DNA of 34,353 bases from Bacilli bacterium (lineage in GTDB: Bacteria > Bacillota_I > Bacilli_A > RFN20 > CAG-826): NCBI GenBank assembly GCA_024683495.1, contig JAIKYF010000140.1, positions 1 through 34,353 of the forward strand. The letters are read 5' to 3'. A program made the position numbers and the translations under genes. Position 1 is the first letter of the stretch, and each line of letters begins with the position of its first letter. Positions 1 through 10,358 of this stretch are shown in pieces. Below the pieces are notes generated by a model. That model was not told the origin of the DNA, made no database searches, and saw only the letters and a list, made by a program, of their open reading frames with translations.

Positions 1-383
1 TCGGCGGCTTTGATGATCTTAATTGCTCTTTCGCCGGCGATGCCGACGACAAAGGTGCGGCAGGCATCAGCCATATAGCCATTTTTAATGGCAACGATAT
101 CGAGCGAGACGATGTCGCCATCGCGGAGGACCTTTTTCTTAGAAGGGATTCCATGAATAAGCTCTTCGTTGACGGAGACACAAGCCGCCGCGGGGTACCC
201 GCCATAGCCGAGTTCGGCTGAGCGGGCGCCTTCGCGGTGGAAGATTTGATCGGTTAGGTCTGAGATTTCCTTGGTGGTCATCCCAGGCTTGAGGGCTTGG
301 CCCACTTCCTCGAATACCGTCGCGACTATCCGCCCCGATTCTTCCATCAGGGCTATTTCACGAGGGGATTTGATGATGATCAT
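1..383 (-). CDS. map: Methionine aminopeptidase type I, C-terminus truncated by window edge
   Basis: Reverse-strand translation from ATG at 383 gives MIIIKSPREIALMEESGRIVATVFEEVGQALKPGMTTKEISDLTDQIF...GYPAAACVSVNEELIHGIPSKKKVLRDGDIVSLDIVA, typical MetAP-I; start overlaps the adk stop (TAATG). Not in the ORF track because no stop lies in the window. Confidence 0.95.
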   Translation of the reverse strand, partial: MIIIKSPREIALMEESGRIVATVFEEVGQALKPGMTTKEISDLTDQIFHREGARSAELGYGGYPAAACVSVNEELIHGIPSKKKVLRDGDIVSLDIVAIKNGYMADACRTFVVGIAGERAIKIIKAA

Positions 384-1036
384 TATTTCTTAGAGTCGAG
401 TAATTCGGTAATGACTACCTTGAGTTTTTCCTTGCCGAGCATGCCGTCGAAATCCGCAAGTAAGTCTCTTTCCTTATAAAAATCAAGGAGAGGCTGAGTC
501 GACTTGTAGTAATTCTCGAGCCTGATTCGTAAGGAAGCTTCATTATCGTCCTTGCGCTGAATGAGTTCGGCCCCGCATTCGTCGCAGATGCCTTCGACTT
601 TCGGCTTCATGGAGTTGACGTTGAAGCTTGCGCCGCATTTGGGGCAGACGCGTCTACCGCCGATTCTCTTGATCAATTCTTCATCTGGACAAGAGATGTT
701 GACGACAAGAGTCACCGGACGGGAGATTTCTTTACCCATCTTCTCGAGCGCTTCGGCCTGAGGAATGGTCCTGGGGAAGCCGTCGAGCAGATACCCGGCC
801 GCGCAGTCGGGTTTGGAAAGACGCTCCTTAACGAGGGCGCAGGTCAACTCATCGCTGACGAGGTCGCCTCTATTGATGATGTCTTTCACTTTATTTCCTA
901 ATTCGCTACCGCTGGCCATGGCCTCACGGAACATGTCGCCGGTAGAGATATGGGGAATCTGATATTGTTTTTCGATCCAGGTGGCGTGAGTGCCTTTACC
1001 CGCACCAGGAGGACCCATGAGGATGATATTCAACAT
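383..1036 (-). CDS. adk: Adenylate kinase (zinc-LID type)
   Basis: P-loop GPPGAGKGTHA, GFPRT motif, LID with CPKC...CDEC; position after secY. Confidence 0.97.
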   Translation of the reverse strand: MLNIILMGPPGAGKGTHATWIEKQYQIPHISTGDMFREAMASGSELGNKVKDIINRGDLVSDELTCALVKERLSKPDCAAGYLLDGFPRTIPQAEALEKMGKEISRPVTLVVNISCPDEELIKRIGGRRVCPKCGASFNVNSMKPKVEGICDECGAELIQRKDDNEASLRIRLENYYKSTQPLLDFYKERDLLADFDGMLGKEKLKVVITELLDSKK

Positions 1037-1038
1037 AA

Positions 1039-2400
1039 TTACATGCTCTCCCTTACTTGATCAAATGATTTGCCAGCCAATAAACCGTCGATCTGATTGT
1101 TAATTTCTAACGCAACGCCGACGATAATGATTAAGCCAGTGCCGCCGATAGCCAAGGAGCTATCTCCATCGAAGGCGTTAGCCCAGACGAGGACGACTGG
1201 CAAGGCAGCAATGAAGGCGAGGGCGAAGGCGCCGATGAAGGTGACTCTGTTGAGGACCTTGCCGACGTACTTCTCGGTCTCTTTTCCAGGACGGATGCCT
1301 GGGATATAGGAACCGTTCTTTTGGAAGTTATCCGCCATCGTCTCAGGATCGATCTGCATCTCCGAATAGAAGAAGGTGAAGGCGATGATCATGAAGAGGT
1401 AGATGAATAAACCCCAGTTCATATTCCAGTGAGTTCCACCAAAGCCAGGCATGGATATCGTGGCGTTGATGTTGAAGATTTTGAGCCATTCGGCCTTAGC
1501 GGCATCGGCGCTGATGAATGAGGCGATGATGCCCGGAGCCGAGAGGATCGAGGAGGCGAAGATGACAGGGATGACCCCGGCGCTATTGACCTTGATTGGA
1601 AGGAAGGAAGAGCGCGAGAGGGAAGCCGTATTTCCACCTTTGGACGCGTGTTGGACAGGGATTTTACGTCTGGCAAGTTCGATAAAGACGACAAACGAGA
1701 CGATAAGGACCATCGCGATGATATAGAGGGCAAACTGGAAACTGCCCTTGATCATCTGAGTGGAACCCTGCGTGACGTTCTGGGTAATCCATTTGCTCCA
1801 CGCGTTGGTGATCTGGGTCGGAAGCGAAGAGACGCAACCGGCGAAGATGATGACAGAGATACCATTTCCTAAGCCTTTTTCGGTGATTTGGTCACCAAGC
1901 CACATCGCGAGCATCGCTCCGGCGAGGAGGACGGTGACGATGTAGGCATAGCTCCAGAAGGAGGTACCGATGTTAACAGTGATGTAAGTCGCATTCTCCA
2001 TGGTGCGGATGATGCCATAGGCTTGCACCGCGCCAAGTAGAAGTGTCAGATAACGAGTTGCCATCTCGATTTTCTTTCGGCCATATTCACCTTGCTTGCT
2101 TAGCTCAGTGAGAGCAGGAAGAACGTCTTTCGACAGTAACTGAATGATAATCTGCGCCGTAATGTAGGGCGAGACGCCGAGAGCGAAGATCGAGAAGCTC
2201 GAGAGGGCGCCGCCGCCAAGCAAATTCATGATGGCGAGGGAGGAGCCCCCGGAGAGCATTTCGTTCATTTTGGCCTGGTCAACCGTGACCCCCGGCACCG
2301 TGATAACCGCCCCGATGCGCAAGACGAAGACAATCATGATCGTAAAGAAGATACGATTCACGATTTCCTTGTTTTTGAATATCGAGACGAATTTTTTCAT
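1039..2400 (-). CDS. secY: Protein translocase subunit SecY
   Basis: Multi-TM protein with LGVSPYITAQIIIQLL, EKGLGNGIS, RRKIPVQHA and QKNGSYIPGIRPG motifs. Confidence 0.97.
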   Translation of the reverse strand: MKKFVSIFKNKEIVNRIFFTIMIVFVLRIGAVITVPGVTVDQAKMNEMLSGGSSLAIMNLLGGGALSSFSIFALGVSPYITAQIIIQLLSKDVLPALTELSKQGEYGRKKIEMATRYLTLLLGAVQAYGIIRTMENATYITVNIGTSFWSYAYIVTVLLAGAMLAMWLGDQITEKGLGNGISVIIFAGCVSSLPTQITNAWSKWITQNVTQGSTQMIKGSFQFALYIIAMVLIVSFVVFIELARRKIPVQHASKGGNTASLSRSSFLPIKVNSAGVIPVIFASSILSAPGIIASFISADAAKAEWLKIFNINATISMPGFGGTHWNMNWGLFIYLFMIIAFTFFYSEMQIDPETMADNFQKNGSYIPGIRPGKETEKYVGKVLNRVTFIGAFALAFIAALPVVLVWANAFDGDSSLAIGGTGLIIIVGVALEINNQIDGLLAGKSFDQVRESM

Positions 2401-2846
2401 TACTTAACAACCTCAGCTTTACCGCCTTTGGCCTCGATGGCTTCGGCAGCGGATTTGGAGAAAGCGTGAACTTTGACCACCAATTTCTTGGTGAGTTCGC
2501 CTTTGCCAAGGATTTTAACACCATTGGCGGCTTCTTTCACTAATCCTCTTTCGATTAATAAGGTTTCAGTAACTTCAGCGCCATCGTCGAAGACGTTGAG
2601 GGCTTCGAGATTGACGATTTCCATCTCCTTACGTCCGAGGTTCTTGAACCCGTATTTTGGGAGACGTCTGGCCAAAGGCATCTGTCCACCTTCGAAGCCA
2701 CGCTTCTTGGTGTGGGCATGGGCGCCTTGGCCCTTCTGGCCTTTGCCAGCGGTTTTGCCATTGCCAGTGCCGCGGCCTTGGCCACGACGGAAGTGTTCTC
2801 TCTTGGAGCCTTCCTTGACAACGAGTGTGCTTAATGAATCGGCCAT
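2400..2846 (-). CDS. rplO: 50S ribosomal protein L15 (uL15)
   Basis: [24 protein letters not shown]...[17 protein letters not shown]; operon position. Confidence 0.97.
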   Translation of the reverse strand: MADSLSTLVVKEGSKREHFRRGQGRGTGNGKTAGKGQKGQGAHAHTKKRGFEGGQMPLARRLPKYGFKNLGRKEMEIVNLEALNVFDDGAEVTETLLIERGLVKEAANGVKILGKGELTKKLVVKVHAFSKSAAEAIEAKGGKAEVVK

Positions 2847-2848
2847 GA

Positions 2849-3586
2849 TTATTTACCTCCTTCAACTGGTTTGGCTGGGGCTTTCACCGGAGCCTCTTTT
2901 TTGAAGTCTTCAGGCTTTCTTAAGCCACGAAGAACCATGACAGTTTCATAATTCTTCAATTTTTGGAGACCATCGTGGGTCGCACGGATGACGTTGATTG
3001 GGGTACGGGAACCGTAGACCTTGGAGCAAACGTTCTTGACACCGGCGAGTTCGAGAACCGCACGAACTGGGCCACCGGCGATGATTCCGGTGCCTTCAGG
3101 GGCGGGTTTGAGGAAGACGCGGGTGGCGCCGTAGACGCCTTCGACTTCATGGGCGATGGTGCCATGCTTGTCGATCTTGACGGAATAGAGCTTCTTTCTG
3201 GCCGAGGTGGTCGACTTCTTGATGGCATCGGGGACCTCACCGGACTTGGCTAAGCCAAAGCCATAGTGACCCTTGCCATCGCCGATGACCACGAGGGCAT
3301 CGAAACGCATGTGCTTACCACCTTTTTCGGTGCGGGAGATGCGGTTGATGTTGACGACTCTATCTTTGAAATCGTCGTCATCGCGGCGGAATCCGCCACG
3401 ACCGCCTCTTCTTTCGCTTGGGCGACCGGTTCTGTTGCCGAACTTTCTATCGCCAGGGCGGCCAGCGGTTCTGGCACCATGAGGTTCATAGCCAGGATTG
3501 CCACTTGGACGTGGGGTTTTCTCTTGTGGAGCTTCTGTTTCAGCAGCGGGAGCTGCGACTGGTTTCTTTTCTTCTTCCATATTCAT
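2849..3586 (-). CDS. rpsE: 30S ribosomal protein S5 (uS5) with long N-terminal extension
   Basis: Core [50 protein letters not shown]; about 70-residue N-terminal extension. Confidence 0.96.
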   Translation of the reverse strand: MNMEEEKKPVAAPAAETEAPQEKTPRPSGNPGYEPHGARTAGRPGDRKFGNRTGRPSERRGGRGGFRRDDDDFKDRVVNINRISRTEKGGKHMRFDALVVIGDGKGHYGFGLAKSGEVPDAIKKSTTSARKKLYSVKIDKHGTIAHEVEGVYGATRVFLKPAPEGTGIIAGGPVRAVLELAGVKNVCSKVYGSRTPINVIRATHDGLQKLKNYETVMVLRGLRKPEDFKKEAPVKAPAKPVEGGK

Positions 3587-3592
3587 ATCTCC

Positions 3593-3949
3593 TTAGAAGA
3601 GGAGCCCTCCTTCTCTCGCGGCGTCCGCAAGGGCGGCGACACGACCATGGTAGAGATAGCCACCGCGGTCGAAGACAACTTTGGTGATGCCTTTCTTGGC
3701 GGCCTTTTCGGCTAAATCTTTGCCAACTTTGGCAGCAGCTTCGCAGTTGCCGCCATTGGCGAGTTTGAGTTGAGTGGATGAGGCGGAGACCAAGGTGACG
3801 CCTTTGACGTCATCGATGATCTGAGCTTCGATGTGCTTGTTGGAACGGAAGACGACCAAACGTGGGGCTTCGGCGGTGCCGGAGACTTTCTTACGGACAC
3901 GAGCGTGGCGACGTTCGCGGAGCGCATTTCTAGATTCTTTGCTAATCAT
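3593..3949 (-). CDS. rplR: 50S ribosomal protein L18 (uL18)
   Basis: [29 protein letters not shown]...[26 protein letters not shown]. Confidence 0.97.
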   Translation of the reverse strand: MISKESRNALRERRHARVRKKVSGTAEAPRLVVFRSNKHIEAQIIDDVKGVTLVSASSTQLKLANGGNCEAAAKVGKDLAEKAAKKGITKVVFDRGGYLYHGRVAALADAAREGGLLF

Positions 3950-3967
3950 TGTAATGGTCCTCCTCTA

Positions 3968-4540
3968 TTACTTCTTGCCGGACGTGGCGCGTTTGCCTTC
4001 CTTCTTGATCAAATGCTGTCCCTTATAGTGGACGCCCTTTTGACCATAGACATCAGGACGATGGCTGTCATAGATGAGAGCCGCGGTTTGTCCGACTTCT
4101 TGACGGTTGCAGCCTTCGACGACGATTCTGTTTTTGTTGTTGTTATCGCCTTCGACGCTGATTTTGGTGTATTTGCCGACTGGGGCAATTACGACCTTGT
4201 GGGAATAACCAAGGTACATGGAGACGGAGGTGCCGAGCATTTCCGCACGGTAACCGGTACCACTGATTTCGAGTTCCTTCTTCCAACCTTCGGAGACGCC
4301 TTTGATGGCGTTCTTGAGATTGGCGGAAACGGTTCCCTGATTCATGTTGGCTTGCTTTTCATCGCCAGGCTTGGCTTTGATGACAACATGAATGGTTTCG
4401 CCATTGACCTCGACGCTGACGTTCCCGGGGACGAGAACGCTTACTTCGCCTTTGGCTCCTTTGACGAGAGCCGAGCCATCCTTGAGTTCAAGGGTGACGC
4501 CGGCAGGAAGAGAGATGGGTTTTAATCCAAGACGTGACAT
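3968..4540 (-). CDS. rplF: 50S ribosomal protein L6 (uL6)
   Basis: MSRLGLKPISLPAGV...GWKKELEISGTGYRAEM...LGYSHKV; operon position. Confidence 0.97.
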   Translation of the reverse strand: MSRLGLKPISLPAGVTLELKDGSALVKGAKGEVSVLVPGNVSVEVNGETIHVVIKAKPGDEKQANMNQGTVSANLKNAIKGVSEGWKKELEISGTGYRAEMLGTSVSMYLGYSHKVVIAPVGKYTKISVEGDNNNKNRIVVEGCNRQEVGQTAALIYDSHRPDVYGQKGVHYKGQHLIKKEGKRATSGKK

Positions 4541-4561
4541 AATTCTCTTCTACTCCTTTTA

Positions 4562-4963
4562 CTACCAGACGTAGCAGACGACTTCTCCGCCGACGCCAGC
4601 CTTGCGGGCGGCATTGTCGGTGAGGAGGCCTTTGCTCGTGGAAATGATGGCGATGCCTAAGCCTTTGAGGACCTTGGGGAGTCTATCGGCTCCGACGGTC
4701 ACACGGAGGCCGGGCTTGGAGATTCTCTTTAAGCCAGAGATGACTCTTTCGCCGTTGGCACCGTATTTGAGGGTGAGGGTCAAGGTCTTCTTGACGCCTT
4801 CGCCTTCAACTGCGACATCCGAGATGAAGCCTTGATTTTTGAGGATCTTGGCGATCTCGTTTTTCATATTGCTATAAGGCATGGAAACACTTTCGTGACG
4901 AAGCGCATTGGCGTTTCTGATACGAGTGAGCATGTCGGCAATTGGATCTGCGTTCATATTCAA
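4562..4963 (-). CDS. rpsH: 30S ribosomal protein S8 (uS8)
   Basis: [32 protein letters not shown]...[27 protein letters not shown]. Confidence 0.97.
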   Translation of the reverse strand: MNMNADPIADMLTRIRNANALRHESVSMPYSNMKNEIAKILKNQGFISDVAVEGEGVKKTLTLTLKYGANGERVISGLKRISKPGLRVTVGADRLPKVLKGLGIAIISTSKGLLTDNAARKAGVGGEVVCYVW

Positions 4964-4975
4964 TGTCTCCTTTCC

Positions 4976-5161
4976 TTACCAGCTGGCTTTCTTCATGCCA
5001 GGGATTTCGCCTTTGTGAGCGAGCTCACGGAGGCAGATACGGCACAATCCGAACTTACGGATGACGCCGTGTGGACGCCCGCAGCGTTGGCAACGGGTGT
5101 ATTCACGGGTCGAGAACTTGGTTTTTCTCGATTGCTTGACTTTTAAACTTGTTTTTGCCAT
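4976..5161 (-). CDS. rpsN: 30S ribosomal protein S14, zinc-binding (type Z, uS14)
   Basis: 61 aa with [25 protein letters not shown] (CxxC...CxxC). Confidence 0.97.
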   Translation of the reverse strand: MAKTSLKVKQSRKTKFSTREYTRCQRCGRPHGVIRKFGLCRICLRELAHKGEIPGMKKASW

Positions 5162-5176
5162 GTTCTTTCTCCTCGA

Positions 5177-5815
5177 TTATTTACGGAACGGCATGCCCAT
5201 GAGAGAGAGGAAGCTTAAGGCTTCTTCATCGGTTTGAGCAGTCGTGACAATGACGATGTCCATGCCGCGGATCTTCGAAATCTTGTCATAGTCGATTTCT
5301 GGGAAGATCAACTGTTCTTTGACACCGAGGGTGTAGTTACCATGTCCATCGAAGGCGTTGCGGTTGATGCCGCGGAAGTCACGGACGCGTGGGAGGGAGA
5401 TGGAGACGAGCTTGTCAAGGAACTCGTACATTCTTTCTCCTCTGAGGGTGACTTTGCAGCCGATGGATTGTCCTTCACGGACCTTGAAGGTCGCGATGGA
5501 TTTCTTGGCTTTGGTGATGACTGGGTGCTGGCCGGCGATGATCGTGAGATCAGCGGCGGCATCTTCAATCAACTTTTCGTCGGAAGTGGCTTCGCCAACA
5601 CCCATGTTGATGACGATCTTCTCGAGGCGAGGAGCTTGCATAACGGTGGTGTAGCCGAATTCTTTGACGAGAGCAGGAACCACTTCTTCACGATATTTCT
5701 TGAGTAAGCGGTTCATCTGTTTGGCCTCTTTCTTGGGGGCCGCGGCTTTCTTGGGGGCCGCTTCTTTTTTCACAGGGGCCTTTTTCGCAGCTGTGGTTTT
5801 CTTTTCTTCTGCCAT
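5177..5815 (-). CDS. rplE: 50S ribosomal protein L5 (uL5) with Lys/Ala/Pro-rich N-terminal extension
   Basis: Core [43 protein letters not shown]; about 33-residue N-terminal extension. An internal Met starts the canonical core, so the true start needs checking. Confidence 0.95.
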   Translation of the reverse strand: MAEEKKTTAAKKAPVKKEAAPKKAAAPKKEAKQMNRLLKKYREEVVPALVKEFGYTTVMQAPRLEKIVINMGVGEATSDEKLIEDAAADLTIIAGQHPVITKAKKSIATFKVREGQSIGCKVTLRGERMYEFLDKLVSISLPRVRDFRGINRNAFDGHGNYTLGVKEQLIFPEIDYDKISKIRGMDIVIVTTAQTDEEALSFLSLMGMPFRK

Positions 5816-5834
5816 AACTAACTAGTGCCTCCTA

Positions 5835-6146
5835 TTACTTATCGATGGCTTCGCCGGATTTGGCGACGCGAATCTTCTTGCCATTCTTATCGAGTTTCTT
5901 GTAAACACGGGTGGCTTTCTTGGTTTTTGGGTCAATGAGCGCGACCTTCGAGGCGTCGAAGGGGACATACATCTCAAGGATGCTGCCCTCAGGGTTGGCC
6001 TGGGTTGGCTTCTTGTGTTTCTTGTGGACGTTGACTCCTTCGACCACAACTTTGTTCAATTTCGGATAGACTCTTTGGACGATACCGATCTTGCCTTTGT
6101 CGTCTCCGGAGAGAACGATGACTTTATCACCTTTTCTGATGTTCAT
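5835..6146 (-). CDS. rplX: 50S ribosomal protein L24 (uL24)
   Basis: MNIRKGDKVIVLSGDDKGKIGIVQRVYPKLNKVVVEGVN (KOW domain). Confidence 0.97.
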   Translation of the reverse strand: MNIRKGDKVIVLSGDDKGKIGIVQRVYPKLNKVVVEGVNVHKKHKKPTQANPEGSILEMYVPFDASKVALIDPKTKKATRVYKKLDKNGKKIRVAKSGEAIDK

Positions 6147-6158
6147 AATTTCTACTCC

Positions 6159-6527
6159 TTATAAGACTTCGATGGCCAAGGAGATGATTTTCATATATCC
6201 CTTGTCGCGGAGCTCACGGGCAACCGGTCCGAAGACACGGGTTCCGAGTGGGTTACCTTCGGCATCGATGAGAACGATGGCGTTGTCATCGAAGCTGATT
6301 AAGGAGCCATCTTTGCGGAGAACGGGTTTCTTGGTTCTCACGATGACGCCTTTGACGACTTGACCTTTTTTGATTTTTCCATTTGGCATAGCGTCTTTGA
6401 CGGAGCACATGACGATATCACCGATGGAAGAGACTTTCTTGCGTCCGCCGCCGAATTGACGGAAGACGCGGACTTGACGAGCACCGGAGTTGTCGGCGAC
6501 GACGAGGTTTGTTTCCTGGATGACCAT
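6159..6527 (-). CDS. rplN: 50S ribosomal protein L14 (uL14)
   Basis: [27 protein letters not shown]...[16 protein letters not shown]. Confidence 0.98.
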   Translation of the reverse strand: MVIQETNLVVADNSGARQVRVFRQFGGGRKKVSSIGDIVMCSVKDAMPNGKIKKGQVVKGVIVRTKKPVLRKDGSLISFDDNAIVLIDAEGNPLGTRVFGPVARELRDKGYMKIISLAIEVL

Positions 6528-6529
6528 GA

Positions 6530-6856
6530 TTACTTAACCTCCTCTTCCTTCTTTTCCTCAACTGCTTCTTCAGCTTCGAGCTTTTCGACGACTTCGATGA
6601 GGCTGTCGGCCTTCTTGTCGATGGAAACCAAGCGGAATCTCTTGGTCTTGCTTAATGGACGGCAAGCGGCGATGGTGACGATGTCACCTTTTTTGGCCTC
6701 ATTATTCTCATCGTGGGCATAGAATTTCTTCGAATAGCCGACACGCTTGGCATAAATGGGGCTGTTTTTCTTAGTGGAAACGAGGACACAGATGGTTTTC
6801 TCGTTTTTAGTATTGATGACAACACCTTGGAATGTGCTTCTACTATTGCGTTCCAT
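6530..6856 (-). CDS. rpsQ: 30S ribosomal protein S17 (uS17) with acidic C-terminal tail
   Basis: [52 protein letters not shown]; tail [18 protein letters not shown]. Confidence 0.96.
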   Translation of the reverse strand: MERNSRSTFQGVVINTKNEKTICVLVSTKKNSPIYAKRVGYSKKFYAHDENNEAKKGDIVTIAACRPLSKTKRFRLVSIDKKADSLIEVVEKLEAEEAVEEKKEEEVK

Positions 6857-6870
6857 TGTATTCTCCTTCC

Positions 6871-7071
6871 TTATTTCTTCGCGCCGAGTTCACGCTCACG
6901 CTTGATGGTCTCGGCTCTGGCGATTTCTTTGCGAACGCCCTTGACTTCAAGAGGGTTCTCGAGGGATCCGACCGCTTTCTTACGGTTGAGATCGAAGAGT
7001 TTTTGGCGGAGTTCGGCGAGTCTTTCGTCTAACTCTTTTGGGGATAAGGCCCTAAGTTCTTTGTTGTCCAT
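6871..7071 (-). CDS. rpmC: 50S ribosomal protein L29 (uL29)
   Basis: [51 protein letters not shown]. Confidence 0.96.
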   Translation of the reverse strand: MDNKELRALSPKELDERLAELRQKLFDLNRKKAVGSLENPLEVKGVRKEIARAETIKRERELGAKK

Positions 7072-7074
7072 AGG

Positions 7075-7488
7075 TTACTTTTCCTCCTTTTTGATGACTT
7101 TGCACTTGATTGGGAGCTTGAAGCAGGCTTGGTGAAGGGCTTCCTTGGCGATTTCGTCGGCAACGCCTCCGATTTCGAACAAGATCTTGCCTTTTTTCAC
7201 GACTGCGACCCAACCTTCTGGGTTACCTTTACCAGAGCCCATACGGACTTCGGCAGGCTTCTTGGTTTTGGCCATGTGCGGATAGATTCTGATCCAGATC
7301 TGACCGGCACGGTCGGTATAACGGGAGAGAACGATACGAGCGGCTTCGATCTGATGATCGGTGATGTAGGCTCCCTCTTCCGCCTGTAATCCCCAGGTCC
7401 CGAAGGCGATGAAGTTGCCTTTGGTGGCAATTCCTTCATAGCTAAGACCATGTGGACGACGGTACTTAACGCGTTTTGGTTGAAGCAT
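7075..7488 (-). CDS. rplP: 50S ribosomal protein L16 (uL16)
   Basis: [14 protein letters not shown]...[23 protein letters not shown]; start lies inside the rpsC 3' end. Confidence 0.98.
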   Translation of the reverse strand: MLQPKRVKYRRPHGLSYEGIATKGNFIAFGTWGLQAEEGAYITDHQIEAARIVLSRYTDRAGQIWIRIYPHMAKTKKPAEVRMGSGKGNPEGWVAVVKKGKILFEIGGVADEIAKEALHQACFKLPIKCKVIKKEEK

Positions 7489-8179
7489 GGTTGAAACCTC
7501 CTTGTCTACGGGAAGGCTGCTTTTTCTCAGCTTCTTCCTTTCTTTCGCCGGGGCGGCAAACCCAGACTTTCACGCCGATGTTGCCATACGCGGTAGCGGC
7601 TGGAACATGAGCGTAGTCGATGTCGGCGCGAAGGGTTTCAAGAGGAACGACGCCCTCTTTGTAGCCTTCACGACGGGCAATTTCGGCACCGCCTAAACGG
7701 CCTTGGCACTGGGTTCTGCAACCGAGAGCGCCAGCTTTTTTCATTCTTTGGATGGCTTTCTTCTGGGTGCTGCGGAAGGATTGACGGTTCTCGAGCTCAG
7801 AAGCGATCCATTTGGCAACGATGACCGCATCAAGGTCAGGGGCCTCAACCTCAGCGATGTTGATGACAACTTCTTCGTTGATGGCTTTCTTTAAGCCAGC
7901 GACGAGGACTTTGAGGTTGGCGCCTTCCTGTCCGAGGGCAACGCCTGGACGGGCGACGTGGCAGGTGACGATGACTTTGGCGCCTCTCTTATCGTCCTTC
8001 TTACGGGCGATTTCGATGTGAGAGACGACGGCATCTTTTAATTTTGGTTCAAGATATTCGCGGATCTTGATGTCTTGGCCAAGGTACTTGGAGAAGTCCT
8101 TGTTGGAAGCGAACCAATGGGCTTCCCAATCACGGTTAACACCGATTCTGAAGCCAACAGCATTAATTTTTTGTCCCAT
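7466..8179 (-). CDS. rpsC: 30S ribosomal protein S3 (uS3)
   Basis: [29 protein letters not shown]...[38 protein letters not shown]. Confidence 0.97.
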   Translation of the reverse strand: MGQKINAVGFRIGVNRDWEAHWFASNKDFSKYLGQDIKIREYLEPKLKDAVVSHIEIARKKDDKRGAKVIVTCHVARPGVALGQEGANLKVLVAGLKKAINEEVVINIAEVEAPDLDAVIVAKWIASELENRQSFRSTQKKAIQRMKKAGALGCRTQCQGRLGGAEIARREGYKEGVVPLETLRADIDYAHVPAATAYGNIGVKVWVCRPGERKEEAEKKQPSRRQGGFNHASTKTR

Positions 8180-8192
8180 GACTGTTCTCCTA

Positions 8193-8693
8193 TTACCTTT
8201 CTTTGACGACGACGCGGATATTGCTCATTCTCTTGATGAGTGGCGAAGAGGAACCTTTGCCGCGTGGCATATATCTCTTCATCTTCAAGCCATCGGAGGC
8301 TTGGATTTCCGCCACATAGAGCTTTTCGGCGTTGAGGCCGAAGTTGTTGGTGGCGTTGGCGGCCGCGCTTCTGATGAGCTTGCTCACAGGAAGCGAGGCG
8401 GCGCGGTTGACTCTAGCGAGGATGCCGAGGGCTTCCGCGACATCTTTTCCTCTGACTAAGTCAATGACTAAGCGAACTTTGCGGGGAGTGACGCGGATGT
8501 CGCGAACGGTGGCGATGGCCTCCTTCACGGCTGGCTTTTCTTCCTTAACGGGTTCCGCTTTCTTGACTTCTGCTTTCTTAGGAGCAGCAGCTTTCTTGGC
8601 GGCCTTTTTGGCGGGCTTTTTCTCGACGGGGGCTTCCTCGACGGGTTGCTCAGCCTTCTTGGCCTTTACGGTTTTCTTCTTGGTTTCTGCCAT
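8193..8693 (-). CDS. rplV: 50S ribosomal protein L22 (uL22) with Lys/Ala/Pro/Glu-rich N-terminal extension
   Basis: Core VRDIRVTPRKVRLVIDLVRGKDVAEALGIL...RYMPRGKGSSSPLIKRMSNIRVVVKE; about 55-residue extension. Confidence 0.96.
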   Translation of the reverse strand: MAETKKKTVKAKKAEQPVEEAPVEKKPAKKAAKKAAAPKKAEVKKAEPVKEEKPAVKEAIATVRDIRVTPRKVRLVIDLVRGKDVAEALGILARVNRAASLPVSKLIRSAAANATNNFGLNAEKLYVAEIQASDGLKMKRYMPRGKGSSSPLIKRMSNIRVVVKER

Positions 8694-8704
8694 ATCCGTA
8701 CTCC

Positions 8705-8995
8705 TTATTTCTTAGCCGCCGCTTGATCGCCAAGGTTGTTGCCATGGTGGCCAGGGAAGTTTCTAGTTGGGGCGAATTCGCCTAACTTGTGGCCGACCAT
8801 GTCCTCGGTGACGAAGACGGTGATGTGTTCCTTGCCGTTATAGACGGCGAAGGTGTGTTCGACGAAGGAAGGATAAATGGTCGAACGGCGAGACCAAGTC
8901 TTGATGATCTCTTTCTTGCCCGAAGCTTGGAGGGCCTCAACCTTCTTGAGAAGATATGGGTCCACGAACGGGCCTTTTTTACTAGAACGTGACAT
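8705..8995 (-). CDS. rpsS: 30S ribosomal protein S19 (uS19)
   Basis: [22 protein letters not shown]...[46 protein letters not shown]. Confidence 0.98.
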   Translation of the reverse strand: MSRSSKKGPFVDPYLLKKVEALQASGKKEIIKTWSRRSTIYPSFVEHTFAVYNGKEHITVFVTEDMVGHKLGEFAPTRNFPGHHGNNLGDQAAAKK

Positions 8996-9012
8996 TGTTC
9001 GATCTCCTTTCC

Positions 9013-9846
9013 TTATTTAGCGTTGCGACGTCTGACGATGAGACGTGTTGAGCTCTTCTTCACGCGGCGGGTCTTGACGCCACGAGCTTTCTTTCCCCAA
9101 GGGGTGCGTGGGGCGTCGCGTCCGACAGGACACTTACCTTCACCACCACCATGAGGGTGGTCGCATGGGTTCATAACGAAGCCACGGACGGTTGGGCGGA
9201 CGCCCTTATGGCGGGTTTTGCCCGCTTTGCCTAAGTTGACGAGGTTGTAGTCGTCATTGCCGACGATACCGATGGTAGCGCGGCAGTTGGCGAGAACTTT
9301 TCTCATTTCGCCAGAGGCGAGTCTAAGCATAACGTATTTGCCTTCAGAACCTAAGACCTGAGCAGAGGTACCGGCAGCACGGCACATTTGGCCGCCTTTG
9401 CCTGGCTGAAGCTCGACGTTGTGGACGAAGGTACCATCAGGGATGTTCTTCAATTCACAGCAGTTGCCGACTTTGATGTCGGTGGCCTCGCCGGAGACGA
9501 TGACGTCGCCGACATTGAGTCCTTTCGGGGCGATGATGTAGGTTTTGACACCATCGGGGTAGACTAATAAGCAGATGAAGGCGGTTCTATTTGGATCGTA
9601 TTCAATTGCCTTGACGGTCGCGGGGATGCCATCTTTTCTTCTCTTGAAGTCGATGATTCTGTAGCGAACTTTGTTGCCGCCGCCGATGTGACGGCAGGTG
9701 ATGACCCCCTGATTATTGCGGCCACCACTCTTTTTGAGAGGTACCAACAATGCTTTTTCAGGAGTGGTCTTTGTGATGCCCTCATAGCTCAAGGTCGCCA
9801 TAGCGCGGCGGGACTTGGTATAAGGACGATAAGTCTTGATTGCCAT
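9013..9846 (-). CDS. rplB: 50S ribosomal protein L2 (uL2)
   Basis: [29 protein letters not shown]...[35 protein letters not shown]. Confidence 0.98.
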   Translation of the reverse strand: MAIKTYRPYTKSRRAMATLSYEGITKTTPEKALLVPLKKSGGRNNQGVITCRHIGGGNKVRYRIIDFKRRKDGIPATVKAIEYDPNRTAFICLLVYPDGVKTYIIAPKGLNVGDVIVSGEATDIKVGNCCELKNIPDGTFVHNVELQPGKGGQMCRAAGTSAQVLGSEGKYVMLRLASGEMRKVLANCRATIGIVGNDDYNLVNLGKAGKTRHKGVRPTVRGFVMNPCDHPHGGGEGKCPVGRDAPRTPWGKKARGVKTRRVKKSSTRLIVRRRNAK

Positions 9847-9920
9847 GTTTTTCTCCTATAGTGGATTTCTTTATAAGTTTCTTTATATATAAGGTATATA
9901 TGGGAACTTAACGGTTTGCC

Positions 9921-10358
9921 TTACTCTTTGAAGAGATCGAGAGCGCTGTCTTTGGAGAGCGTCAAGATCGCTTTCTTAAATCCGCTGATGGTGCCTTTGT
10001 AACGGCCACCGCGGCTGGTTTGCTTCGCTCTTTGGTTGATGACTTTGACGTCGACAACCTCAACTTGGTATAAGCGTTGGAAGCTCTCTTTGATTTCGGT
10101 CTTGTTGGCCGAGGCGAGAACCTTGACGGTCACCTTGTTGTTGTTTTGGAGGAGAGCCATGCTCTTCTCGGTGATGATTGGGGCGAAGATAACTTTGTAA
10201 TCGTGCTCGACTGGGGCAGCGAAGACTTTCTTGGCGGGTTCGGCTGGCTTTTCTTCAACCTTTTCGGCCTTCACGGTCTTCTTCTTGGGGGCTGCTTTCT
10301 TCTTAGCGGGCTTCTTTTCTTCTTCGACGACCGCTTCTTTCTTTTCTTTTTCAGCCAT
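9921..10358 (-). CDS. rplW: 50S ribosomal protein L23 (uL23) with Lys/Ala/Pro/Glu-rich N-terminal extension
   Basis: Core HDYKVIFAPIITEKSMALLQNNNKVTVKVLASANKTEIKESFQRLYQVEVVDVKV; about 51-residue extension. Confidence 0.95.
   Translation of the reverse strand: MAEKEKKEAVVEEEKKPAKKKAAPKKKTVKAEKVEEKPAEPAKKVFAAPVEHDYKVIFAPIITEKSMALLQNNNKVTVKVLASANKTEIKESFQRLYQVEVVDVKVINQRAKQTSRGGRYKGTISGFKKAILTLSKDSALDLFKE

Noticed and set aside
2473-7389. Many plus-strand ORFs (for example 3266..3715, 3833..4525, 5234..5707) opposite ribosomal protein genes
   Set aside because: Shadow ORFs caused by codon bias of highly expressed genes; no start signals and no recognisable domains.
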